Shown: positions 19,567-30,295 of the stretch, piece after piece
Numbering within the stretch: position 1 is the first letter of the stretch
How the letters are laid out: every line of letters begins with the position of its first letter
Assembly: GCA_012032285.1 (NCBI GenBank)
Contig: JAAURJ010000004.1
Coordinates: forward strand, 38,721 to 102,720
Origin: Sphingomonadales bacterium
GTDB taxonomy: Bacteria; Pseudomonadota; Alphaproteobacteria; Sphingomonadales; Sphingomonadaceae
Direction: 5' to 3'
DNA: 64,000 nucleotides
Program-made: the position numbers and the translations under genes
The notes under the pieces: model-generated
The model's database searches: none
What the model was told of the DNA's origin: nothing
Seen by the model: only the letters and a program-made list of their open reading frames with translations

Positions 19567-20111
19567 ATGGCAAAGAGCCAGCGGCGTGACGCCATTTGGG
19601 GAAAGACGAAGATGGTCATTGCATTGTTCATCATGCTGGGCGCAGCTTATCTTTACGCCATTGGCAAAAGTAAAAGCGAGATCATCGCCGCACCAGCGGG
19701 TGTGATCATCCGCGCCGCCGACGGTGACAGCTTCTCCATCGGCACGCAAAAATACGCCTGCGCGGAATAGATGCCCCCGAACGGGGTCAAATGTGTCAGG
19801 ATGAAAATGCAAAAAAATGGCCCTGCGGCTTCGCCGCCGAGGGCGCATTGATGCAGCTATTGGCGCAGCCCGGGCTGAGCTGTGAAGCGGATAGCTATGA
19901 CCGTTTTGGCCGGGCACTGGCCGATTGTTCAACCACGCAGGTCAAAGATATTGCCGCAGCATTGGTTGGGGGCGGATTTGCGGTATCTCAGGAATTTAAC
20001 GGAATCCGCGATTATGGTCATGAAGAGGACGCCGCCCGAAGCGCCAAGCGGGCTATATGGCGCGGTCCATTCACCCATCCACGCAAATGGCGAGATATGC
20101 ACAATCGCTAA
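19567..20111 (+). CDS. Thermonuclease (SNase-like), membrane-anchored, frameshifted
   Basis: A staphylococcal-nuclease-fold protein of about 181 residues after correction. The first frame has an N-terminal transmembrane helix (MVIALFIMLGAAYLYAI) and the strand IIRAADGDSFSI. The second frame holds the C-terminal part, including YDRFGRALADC. Adding one A to the A5 run at 19748-19752 restores the core IRLRGIDAPERG. Those Arg and Glu residues are the family's catalytic set. A homopolymer error is likely. ATG 19567 is preferred to TTG 19531. Confidence 0.82.
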
Positions 20112-20532
20112 CTCAAACGGTTATGGTCAGGGCCTGTCAAATGCCAAAATAAACCGTCATAATCATCCCATTGAGCAGCACCAACCCCATTTGCGAAATG
20201 CCAAGCGCCTGCAAGGCTATGGTCGGCGGCATGGAATTACCCCATAATCCTTATTTTGATTTTACATCCACAGTCTGCATAATTGTCGCGCAATAGCTGT
20301 GCGTACCATGAGGAGGATATATGTGCACAAACAGCTAAATTCCCACATATTTTTAGAGGTTAAACCACAAGAGGCCAAGCTTCCTTCAACCGCTGCATTA
20401 TATGAAATTAGACGAAGCATTTCATGCATTTCACAAATATGTAAAATCGTGTAATTATATGATAACTACCGAGTCGCTGCTGGCTCCAAAAAAAATTCAG
20501 CGGGATTTTGACTCTTATTGGGTGAAAGAGAT
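20112..20532. other. Intergenic stretch without a convincing gene
   Basis: About 420 bases between the thermonuclease and the next small frame. A plus-strand frame of 74 codons (20402-20626) shows no family features and is probably spurious. A 31-codon hydrophobic minus-strand frame is listed separately as a weak candidate. No RNA gene or repeat is evident. Confidence 0.4.
20137..20232 (-). CDS. Possible 31-residue hydrophobic peptide
   Basis: A short minus-strand frame starting MPPTIALQAL and ending VYFGI, with a central hydrophobic run (MGLVLLNGMIM). GGGG lies 7 bases before the ATG. It has the composition of a one-helix membrane peptide, but nothing else supports translation. Low confidence. 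Confidence 0.2.
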   Translation of the reverse strand: MPPTIALQALGISQMGLVLLNGMIMTVYFGI

Positions 20533-20724
20533 ATGCTGGATACGTTTTTTGAGTCGCGTGAAAGATCGCAGCGCGACAGAATGGAAATACAGAATCTTTC
20601 GACCAGCTATGGCGAAGAATTTATGAACGAACTTCGCAGACGGGCGAATGACAAGAATTTATCACCGCGCGATAGAAAACATTGGCGGCGTTTGCTGCGT
20701 AAGGCCGAAAAAACGGCTGAATAA
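20533..20724 (+). CDS. Small charged hypothetical protein
   Basis: A 63-residue frame from ATG 20533 (AAAGAG upstream). It is rich in Arg, Lys and Glu, and the C-terminal half (NELRRRANDKNLSPRDRKHWRRLLRKAEK) looks helical and basic. That composition suggests a nucleic-acid-binding or scaffolding peptide, but no family is recognised. A TTG at 20518 would add five residues. It may be real because its codon choice resembles its neighbours, but there is no independent support. Confidence 0.35.
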   Translation: MLDTFFESRERSQRDRMEIQNLSTSYGEEFMNELRRRANDKNLSPRDRKHWRRLLRKAEKTAE

Positions 20725-20827
20725 TTTAACTGAATTGCGCGGTATTTCGCGGCACTTTGGTTTGTAATATAAAACTGGGAATATCACTTTTAGACAAAGC
20801 GATCAAACCCGGTGCTGTGTAACAACT

Positions 20828-20914
20828 TTGCCTGTCCGCCCCCGAGACCCTATCAGGACAGGCAACGCTCCGGCCCTCCGCCTCACTCCCCCCAGAGGCC
20901 GAGGGCCTTTTTTT
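20828..20914 (+). ncRNA. Candidate small RNA: C-rich-loop hairpin plus C-rich-loop terminator
   Basis: A perfect 10-bp stem (TTGCCTGTCC at 20828-20837 with GGACAGGCAA at 20856-20865) encloses an 18-base loop containing GCCCCCGAGACCC. Six bases later a compound stem (GGCCCTC-C-GCCTC with GAGGC-C-GAGGGCC) encloses a loop with CCCCCC and ends in seven T. Unpaired C-runs flanked by GC stems are typical of small RNAs that pair with G-rich ribosome-binding sites. Examples are the alphaproteobacterial CIN/cuckoo-type RNAs, SuhB-like RNAs and, by shape only, actinobacterial 6C RNA. The 5' end is not fixed; a stress-type promoter half-match (GGAAT-N17-CGAT) lies about 35 bases upstream of the first stem. 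Confidence 0.55.
20872..20914 (+). terminator. Strong Rho-independent terminator
   Basis: GGCCCTC/GAGGGCC outer stem and GCCTC/GAGGC inner stem, separated by one unpaired C on each side, enclose a 10-base loop (ACTCCCCCCA), followed by TTTTTTT. It ends the candidate small RNA, or otherwise the transcript of the small gene at 20533. Confidence 0.85.
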
Positions 20915-21010
20915 ATATTTTACAGGACAATCGCGACAATTAGGGTCTTGGCTGCAAAACAACATCATTATTGTTGCGCAGCCGGAATTGCCGATAACAT
21001 ATGTTCTTAA

Positions 21011-21733
21011 CTATTTCTGTCCTGTTCCCTGACAGGCTTTGATCTTGCTTGGCTCTGGCCGCTGGCCGCTTGATTCAAACCGCGCGAAATAACCGCCCAC
21101 ATCCAAACGCTCACTAAACCCTTTCAGGTGAAATCCGGCCGCTTCAAACTCGCAAAAGAGTAATTTAGGCGGAATGCCGTGCTGGTTGGTCGGACGATCA
21201 CGGTCGACAACAATCACCTGCCCGCCTTTTGCTAAAGCAGGTTCCAGCCGCCATAAAAAAGCGTAAGGTTCGGTCACTTCATGATACATATGGACCAGAA
21301 AAATCCGGTCAAAAGAGCCTGCTGGCAAGCGCGGATCATCAATTGCGCCTTCGGCAATTGCAACATTGTCAAACCGTTCCCGTGACACACGCTCGCCCAA
21401 TCGGCGGAGCGCATCGCGGTTAATATCCTGCGCCAGAACGCGGCCCTTTAGTCCCACCCTTTTGGCGAGGCGAACGGTATAATAACCTTCACCCGCGCCA
21501 ATATCAGCCACAGTAGCCCCTTCCTCAATCCCGGCCCAATCCATCACCATTTCAGCTTCGCCCGCTTCATCACGGGCAGTTTCTGTTGAAAATTGCGTGC
21601 CCGCCACCGCCGATACAGCGCGAGAGGCCTTGGGGAATTCGAGCGCGGTTTCGGGCCGGCTGCTATTGCCATGCTCTACAGGTTTACAGGCGGAAAGCGC
21701 CAGCAAGACATAAAGGGAAATTCGGGAAATCAT
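21011..21733 (-). CDS. Lipoprotein-type class I SAM-dependent methyltransferase
   Basis: About 240 residues. The N-terminus MISRISLYVLLALSAC carries a lipobox with acylated Cys16, then a flexible linker and a Rossmann methyltransferase domain. The AdoMet-binding motif is VADIGAGEGYYTV, followed by an acidic post-beta2 residue (AQDINRD) and FDRIFLVHMYHEV. ATG 21733 gives the signal sequence directly; ATG 21757 would add eight residues in front. An exported AdoMet enzyme is unexpected because AdoMet is cytosolic. Such proteins do occur in Sphingomonadales, but their substrates are not known to me. Confidence 0.8.
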   Translation of the reverse strand: MISRISLYVLLALSACKPVEHGNSSRPETALEFPKASRAVSAVAGTQFSTETARDEAGEAEMVMDWAGIEEGATVADIGAGEGYYTVRLAKRVGLKGRVLAQDINRDALRRLGERVSRERFDNVAIAEGAIDDPRLPAGSFDRIFLVHMYHEVTEPYAFLWRLEPALAKGGQVIVVDRDRPTNQHGIPPKLLFCEFEAAGFHLKGFSERLDVGGYFARFESSGQRPEPSKIKACQGTGQK

Positions 21734-22056
21734 GCCCCGCCTTATCGCGCTTGGCATCGGGAATGAAGCGATTTTTCGTCTATTACCAATTTGTATATAC
21801 CGCCGCCTTGCGTGGAACGGGCATAGCGCGTGCGCGATAAAGCCGCAATCCAGCCACCCCCACTCTGGCGAGCCATGCCCGAAAAGGGGAGTGCAGAAAA
21901 CTTAGCCGTTTCGGCATGAATTCCCCATCCGCCCATGATTTTACACGTCCCGCCGCATCACCGCCTGCATGATCCATGCTTTAATTTGACATTAACTATG
22001 ATGTTGCACAGAAGGGCGTCAGATAATTAGGGTCTGACAAAAAGTCAGGGGTCGTT
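21734..22056. other. Divergent intergenic region
   Basis: About 320 bases between the methyltransferase and the M23 peptidase. A TTGACA at 21987 has no acceptable -10. A short hairpin (CTGAC-AAAAA-GTCAG, about 22034-22048) lies just before the peptidase start, and its right arm abuts the AGGGG ribosome-binding sequence. Minus-strand frames here look non-coding. Confidence 0.4.
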
Positions 22057-24683
<2,627 letters not shown>

Positions 24684-24731
24684 TTTCATTCAAAGACCGC
24701 GAACAGGCAAAGTTTAGACAAAGACATTTAT

Positions 24732-25274
24732 ATGCCGGATATCATTATCGAAACCGCTCGCCTGATCCTGCGCCGTTTTGACACTGATGATGCGGATCTG
24801 CAATATCGCTATTGTAATAGCGCCGCAGTTACCGAACATATTGGCGGACAAAAAGAGTTTCACCAGATCGAAGCAGCCCATGCCAAAACGGATGCAAGCT
24901 TTGCCCGAAATGGCTTTGGCTTTATGGCGATGCAAGAAAAGCAAAGCGGTGTATTTTTAGGATATTGCGGTGCCAAATTGGTGGACTGCCCCCATGCCAA
25001 AAATAACGGCGATACCGAAATGGGATGGTTAGTGCGCGAAGATTATTGGCGGCGCGGATTTGCCTTTGAAGCAGCCAGCGCCTTAACGGCTTATATGTTC
25101 GAACGCATTGCCGTACCGCATATCTGCGCTATGACCAGCGAAAGGAACCTGTCATCATGGCGCTTGATGGAAAAGCTGGGCATGGTAAGGCGGCAAGAGT
25201 TGGAATTTGATGATCCCGATTATCCGCCGCAGGATAATCCCACGATCGTCTATGTTAAAGAGAATGCAAAATGA
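24732..25274 (+). CDS. GNAT-family N-acetyltransferase (RimJ/RimL-like)
   Basis: A 180-residue protein with the GNAT fold: N-terminal ETARLILRRFDTDDADL, a central EMGWLVREDYWRRGFAFEAA block that contains the acetyl-CoA loop (R-R-G-F-A), and the late SERNLSSWRLMEKLGM motif. The substrate is unknown. Its stop overlaps the next start (ATGA), so the two genes are translationally coupled. Confidence 0.87.
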   Translation: MPDIIIETARLILRRFDTDDADLQYRYCNSAAVTEHIGGQKEFHQIEAAHAKTDASFARNGFGFMAMQEKQSGVFLGYCGAKLVDCPHAKNNGDTEMGWLVREDYWRRGFAFEAASALTAYMFERIAVPHICAMTSERNLSSWRLMEKLGMVRRQELEFDDPDYPPQDNPTIVYVKENAK

Positions 25275-25831
25275 TTGAGCGCCCCGATGTTTCGATTATC
25301 TCCATCCACGGAAAAACACCGCAAATAGACGACAGCGCCTTTATCGCGCCCGGATGCAGGATCATCGGTGATGTCCGGATCGGCGCAGGGGCCAGCATCT
25401 GGTATAATTGCGTGATCCGGGCGGAGGTCAACTATGTCGAAATTGGCGCACGCAGCAATATACAGGACGGCAGCTCCATCCATTGCGACGGCCCGCTACC
25501 CGGCCTGCCCGAAGGATTTCCTACAATCATTGGCGAAGATGCGCTGGTCGGGCATCATTGCATGATCCATGGCTGTATCATTAAGGACCGTGGTTTTACC
25601 GGTCTGTCGGCAACAGTGATGAACGGCGCGATTATCGAAAGCGACGCGATGCTGGCCGCAGGAGCGATGCTGACTCAGGGTAAGATTGTGCCTTCGGGGC
25701 AGCTATGGGCCGGATCGCCAGCGCGCTTTGTCCGCGCATTATCACCGGAGGAAATCACGGGAATGCAGGTTGGCGTCGCCCATTATGTCGAAAATGCCAA
25801 GGCGCACCGCGCCGCGATTGAACAGGGTTAG
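25271..25831 (+). CDS. Gamma-carbonic-anhydrase-like hexapeptide-repeat protein
   Basis: A 186-residue left-handed beta-helix protein. Hexapeptide repeats run from about residue 25 to 140 (for example IGAGASIWYNCVIRA). Three metal-ligand His are in SIHCDG and GHHCMIHG. Family members are trimeric and bind Zn or Fe; hydration of CO2 is inferred. The gene overlaps the GNAT gene by four bases. Confidence 0.9.
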   Translation: MIERPDVSIISIHGKTPQIDDSAFIAPGCRIIGDVRIGAGASIWYNCVIRAEVNYVEIGARSNIQDGSSIHCDGPLPGLPEGFPTIIGEDALVGHHCMIHGCIIKDRGFTGLSATVMNGAIIESDAMLAAGAMLTQGKIVPSGQLWAGSPARFVRALSPEEITGMQVGVAHYVENAKAHRAAIEQG

Positions 25832-25954
25832 GGCCGTTCGCTAACATCATCCCTAGCTTTATTTTGGGTAGATAGGAGCAACCGCCAATGCTGTGCACCA
25901 TGCATCCTAGGCCGTAAACTCATTTGCGCATTATGACCGAATATGGACCAAGGA

Positions 25955-25995
25955 TCAGGATGAGCGCAATTGGGGGTAGAATGCGCTCATCCTGA
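25955..25995. terminator. Long perfect inverted repeat between convergent genes
   Basis: Fourteen bases (TCAGGATGAGCGCA, 25955-25968) pair perfectly with TGCGCTCATCCTGA (25982-25995) around a 13-base loop. On the plus strand it is followed by ACTTTTTA. It separates the carbonic-anhydrase gene from the convergent receptor gene and probably terminates both. Confidence 0.6.
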
Positions 25996-26008
25996 ACTTT
26001 TTATGCCC

Positions 26009-28077
26009 TTAAAACTTCATCCGTGCAGTCAAGCGGGCGTTGATTGGTGCCCCTGTCGATATGTTGTTATTGTTATGCGCGTCCGAAAAATATTCGGTGT
26101 CGAGCAAATTTTCGACATTGAGCTGCAAACCGAATTTTTCGGTCACATCCCAAAACAGCGCCGCATCGACGCGGGTAAAGGCGGGCAGACGCACTGTGTT
26201 GCTGATCGACGCAAATTGCGAAGATTGATGGATCACGCCCAATCCTCCAACGAAATTATCGTTCAGATTATAACGGTTCCAAAGTGCAATCTGGTTTTTG
26301 GGTTGTTGGTCGATCCGGACATTGCTGCCATCAACATGAGCATTGATGAAAGTGTAACCGCCGCTTACCTGCCATTTATCGGTCACTTGGCCCGCGATAT
26401 GCAGTTCCACGCCCTGCGCTCTTGTGCCGGGAAGAAGGATGATATTACCCGGATTGGCTGGATCAGCGGTGGTATTATTGGTCCGGTCGAGCCGGAAAAC
26501 CGCTGCGGTCACAGAAAGGCCAGAATTGATATCCCATTTGGCACCAATTTCGTAATTTGTGAACTTTTCTGGTTCTAAATTTTCATCAACGCTCGATAAT
26601 GTCAGGAACTGGTCCCCTGAACGCGGTTGGAAAGATTGGCTATAGCTGGCGTAAATGGAAACATTATCCTGCGGCTTATAGATCAAACCCAATCTCGGTG
26701 AGATTTTTTCATCCCTCCGGCCAAAAGCACGGTTACCTCCGGCAATATCGATGCCATTGATATCAAAGCTGTCATAACGGATGCCCGCAACAATGTCGAA
26801 ATGATCGCTCAGGCTGATCTGATCCTGCATATAGGCGGATAGAAATTCTACTGTCGAAACCCGGTTGCGGGTGATTGCTGGAAAGGCAACGGTGGGAAAG
26901 ATAACATTGTTCAAATCAAGCACCGCATTAGACAGCACAGCATTGCTGCGCATATTGGCAGTATCCTGATGCCCATATTCCAAACCGAACAGGATTTTAT
27001 GCGCTATGCTAGCGGTGTTTACATCCCAGACCGCATTTGCCTGCGCAATAATATTTTCGCGCGTTGTAGGGTCGGTATAGCCCGCAAGCGCCACCGTATT
27101 CGTGGCGCTTACCGGACCATTGGCATAGACATTTTGATACAGCTTATCATAATCGCCGTACAGCACGGTCGTGCTAACGCTCAGATTATCAGACAGCTTC
27201 CCGTCAAGACGTAGCTTTGCGATATGTGCCTGCAATGTTGTGACATTAATCCCCGGCACGCCAAAAAACTGGTCGCGCTGGCCTCGCGCCGGATTATCTG
27301 CGCCATCGGATGGAATACCGCGGTCGGTGACGCGGTCATCATCAACATATTCATAGGACAAACCAAACTTCCAATCATCGCCCAGTTTTACGCCTAGATA
27401 AGGGTTGACTGCAAAACGGCGACCTTCGTAAAAATCGCGGTGATTGCCCAATTCTTCATAAAATCCATTGACACGCAGCGCAGCCTTATCCCCAAAAGCG
27501 GTATTGACATCGCCCGCCAGTTCCCATGAACCAAAGCTGTTGATGCTGCCTTCGCCCGCAATTTTGGTTTCACCCGCAATCGGTGCTTTTTGCACGCGGT
27601 TGATGATACCGCCGCCGCCGCCGCGGCCAAAGATCAAAGCATAGGGGCCTTTCAATATTTCGACCCGTTCGATATTATAGAGGCCGCGAAAATATTGGAC
27701 ATCATCGCGCACGCCGTCGAGGAAAAAGTCCGATGTCGATTCCTGCCCGCGAATGGTAATCTGGTCGCGGTTGCCCTCTCCCTGCTGCACCGTGGTGCCG
27801 GGAACATAGCGCAGGACATCGCCGATACTGCGCAATGCCTGATCCTCTAACTGCTCCTGCGTGACGACATTGATTGTTTGGGGAATATCGACAAGCGGCG
27901 TATCGGTTTTTGTCGCAGTAACACTGTTGGTGGCGGCATATCCATCCGCCTGACCTACAACCAAATAGTATTCTGATCGTCATAACCATCTTCCGCCATA
28001 TCCATGTTCGCATAGGCAGAATTTGAACCTGCAGACGCCATGATCATAGCAAAAGCCGATATTTTAGAGAAACGCAT
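26009..28077 (-). CDS. TonB-dependent siderophore receptor, frameshifted near the N-terminus
   Basis: An outer-membrane beta-barrel for ferric siderophores, about 689 residues after correction. The signal peptide begins MRFSKISAFAMIM at 28077 and this frame stops after DDQNTIW. Adding one base to the A-run at 27963-27965 (plus strand) continues it as LVVGQADGYAATN. The plug domain has DIPQTINVVT, ITIRGQESTSDFFLDGVRDDVQY and GGGGIINRV. The barrel ends with an aromatic C-terminus (ARMKF). Two Fur-like operators lie just upstream, consistent with iron repression. Confidence 0.92.
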
Positions 28078-28098
28078 TTTATCCCTTCCGAAGACTTA

Positions 28099-28115
28099 TT
28101 GCGAAGAATTCGCAA
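28099..28115. promoter_or_regulatory. Fur-like operator 1
   Basis: TTGCGAAGAATTCGCAA is a 17-base palindrome (arms TTGCGAA/TTCGCAA) 22 bases upstream of the siderophore-receptor start. It matches the form TTGCGAATNATTCGCAA, which resembles iron-regulator (Fur) boxes with 7-1-7 symmetry. The regulator identity is inferred. Confidence 0.6.
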
Positions 28116-28134
28116 AATCATTTAATCCTCACTA

Positions 28135-28151
28135 TTGCGATTCATTCGCAT
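28135..28151. promoter_or_regulatory. Fur-like operator 2
   Basis: TTGCGATTCATTCGCAT is a second 17-base element of the same pattern, starting 36 bases from the first. It is followed by another palindrome, TGCAATTGCA (28153-28162). Paired operators suggest cooperative repression of the receptor gene; the ArsC-type gene transcribed the other way from 28242 could share control. Confidence 0.55.
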
Positions 28152-28241
28152 ATGCAATTGCAATAAATGCAAGTGGTTGAATCTTTCTGGGCGTTAGATA
28201 GAGAGGGTATATCAAGAGAATAAAGCAGGAAGGTACCATCT

Positions 28242-28591
28242 ATGATCGCCACTATATGGCATAATCCGGGCTGCGGCACATCTTGCAAGACACTGGAAAT
28301 ATTAGAAAAGAAACCTGGGATCGCGCTCAAAGTGATCGAATATAAAAAATCCCATTTGAACGGGAAAAGCTGTTGCAACTCTTTGCCGATTCTGGCCTTT
28401 CTCCGCGACAGGCGCTGCGTGTACGCGGAACCAATGCCGCCGCATTGGGTCTGACCGAAGAGGATAGCAGTGATGAACAAATATTGGACGCGATGCTGGC
28501 CGACGCGATGCTGGTTGAACGTCCTTTTGTTGAAACCGAAAAAGGCGTGCGGCTATGCCGTCCTCAGCATATAGTGCAGGAGATTTTATAG
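28242..28591 (+). CDS. arsC: ArsC/Spx-family reductase (arsenate reductase type), frameshifted
   Basis: A glutathione/glutaredoxin-dependent arsenate-reductase-fold protein of about 116 residues after correction. The N-terminal frame has the nucleophile loop NPGCGTSCKTLEIL. Adding one A to the A6 run at 28344-28349 joins it to EREKLLQLFADSGLSPRQALR, which runs to the normal end. Arg residues in SPRQALR, LVERP and RLCRP match the three arsenate-binding Arg of the E. coli enzyme. The usual CGTSR loop reads CGTSC, an unusual change. No other ars genes are nearby, so a general YffB-like role is possible. Confidence 0.82.
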
Positions 28592-28668
28592 GCGCGGATG
28601 CATCAACAGTGTTTGGCTGAACTATTCGGGTCAGCAATACAACCCAATGTGAAGTAGAAGGAGCAAAT

Positions 28669-29634
28669 ATGATCGGCAAAATATTGAAATGGATCACCGC
28701 CCTGATCCTGATCGCTCTTATCGGTTTATTCATCTGGGGGTATGCGCCAGAAATGAGCGTAGAAGAGCTTAAGGCCGACTATGCCAACAGCGAAAGCGAA
28801 TTTGTCAATTTGGGTGACGGCCTGACCGTCCATTTGCGCGACGAAGGGCCAAAGGATGCACCCGCCATCATCCTGCTGCATGGATCAAACGCCTCGCTAC
28901 ATACATGGGACGGATGGACAACGCGGCTTAAGGATACATATCGCATCATCCGATTTGATCAGGCGGGACACGGGCTGACCGGTCCAGATCCAAAGGATTG
29001 CTACACCATGGATTGCTATGTCGATACGGTGGACAAGGTCGCCAAAAACCGGGGACTCACCCGCTTCATCCTAGGCGGAAACAGCATGGGTGGCGGGATC
29101 AGCTACGCTTATGCCCGCGCTCATCCCAATAAGCTGACCGGATTGATCCTTGTCGATGCATCGGGCGCACCGCAGACAAAGAAGGCGGACCTGCCCATTG
29201 GGTTTAAGATCGCCCGCACACCCGGCATTAACCGTTTGGTCCAAATTATTACACCGCGCTCGATCATCGAAACCAGCCTGACCCAATCGGTCAGCAATAA
29301 GGCGGTGGTTACCCCGGCCAATGTCGATCTATATTGGAAAATGCTGCGCCGAGAAGGCAATCGCCGCGCCACTGGCCTGCGCTTTGCCGAATATGCGAAG
29401 CGAGAGCCCTACACCCCTCTCACCGCTTCGCCCATACCTACTTTGATCCTATGGGGTGAAGAAGACAAGCTCATCGCCGCCAGTGACACCCGGTGGTTTG
29501 CTGCACAATTCCCGAACAGTAAGACGAAAATCTACAAAGCTATCGGTCATTTGCCGATGGAAGAAACACCAGATGAAAGCGCCAGCGATGTGAAGATTTG
29601 GGCGGAGGGACTATCTAGCCGAGCACCGCTTTGA
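28669..29634 (+). CDS. Alpha/beta-hydrolase, membrane-anchored
   Basis: A 321-residue hydrolase with an N-terminal transmembrane helix (ALILIALIGLFIWGY), the oxyanion block LLHGSNAS, the nucleophile elbow GGNSMGGG, Asp in WGEEDKLI and a late catalytic His in IGHLPMEE. The triad is complete. The substrate is unknown. Its 3' end overlaps the convergent adk gene by 20 bases. Confidence 0.88.
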   Translation: MIGKILKWITALILIALIGLFIWGYAPEMSVEELKADYANSESEFVNLGDGLTVHLRDEGPKDAPAIILLHGSNASLHTWDGWTTRLKDTYRIIRFDQAGHGLTGPDPKDCYTMDCYVDTVDKVAKNRGLTRFILGGNSMGGGISYAYARAHPNKLTGLILVDASGAPQTKKADLPIGFKIARTPGINRLVQIITPRSIIETSLTQSVSNKAVVTPANVDLYWKMLRREGNRRATGLRFAEYAKREPYTPLTASPIPTLILWGEEDKLIAASDTRWFAAQFPNSKTKIYKAIGHLPMEETPDESASDVKIWAEGLSSRAPL

Positions 29635-30259
29635 TCGCGGCGGTTACTTCATCAATACCGGCCATGCCGTCAACGCGGGTAACAATGCCGCGTTGTTCAT
29701 AGATAGGCAATATCGGCGCGGTTTTGGCCCGGTATTCCGCCATTCGCGTACGCACAGTTTCTTCATTATCGTCAGGGCGGCGCTTAAATTCTGTGCCACC
29801 GCATTCGTCACACACCCCGGCTTTGGCAGGCTGCTTATAACGATCATGATAACCTGCGTTGCAAGCGGCGCAGGTGAAACGGCCCGTGATCCGGTCAACG
29901 AGCGCATCCTCATCAACCGCTAGCTCAATGACATGATCCAGCTTGCGTCCGCGTGCAGACAATATGCCGTCCAGCGCCTCGGCCTGTGCCGCGGTGCGCG
30001 GATAGCCGTCAAAAATGACGCCGGTATCATTGCCCAGTTCATCAAGGCGCTCACCAATAATGCCCGATACAATTGCGTCCGATACCAACCCGCCTGCATC
30101 CATCACCGCCTTGGCCTGCAGGCCGACCTCGGTACCCGCCTTCACAGCCGCACGCAGCATATCACCGGTGGACAGTTGCACCATGCCATAAGCTTCCTGA
30201 AGCAGAGCCGCTTGCGTTCCTTTACCAGCCCCCGGAGGGCCCAATAGAATGATTTCCAT
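29615..30259 (-). CDS. adk: Adenylate kinase
   Basis: A 214-residue enzyme interconverting ATP + AMP and 2 ADP. The P-loop GPPGAGKGTQ is at the N-terminus, and DGYPRTAAQAEALD and a LID domain with a four-Cys zinc site (CAAC and CDEC) are present. It is the last gene of the ribosomal-protein cluster, 36 bases after secY. The gene order secY-adk is standard. Confidence 0.97.
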   Translation of the reverse strand: MEIILLGPPGAGKGTQAALLQEAYGMVQLSTGDMLRAAVKAGTEVGLQAKAVMDAGGLVSDAIVSGIIGERLDELGNDTGVIFDGYPRTAAQAEALDGILSARGRKLDHVIELAVDEDALVDRITGRFTCAACNAGYHDRYKQPAKAGVCDECGGTEFKRRPDDNEETVRTRMAEYRAKTAPILPIYEQRGIVTRVDGMAGIDEVTAAIKAVLG

Positions 30260-30295
30260 GATAAACTCCCCCTATGATTGGCGGCTTAGGGGTTC

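Noticed and set aside
20402..20626. 74-codon frame overlapping the small gene at 20533
   Set aside because: No ribosome-binding sequence and untypical composition; the overlapping frame ending at 20724 looks more protein-like.
20783..20807. EcfG-type stress promoter (GGAAT-N17-CGAT) for the candidate small RNA
   Set aside because: Both boxes deviate from GGAAC and CGTT; it is mentioned only as a weak hint, not called as a feature.
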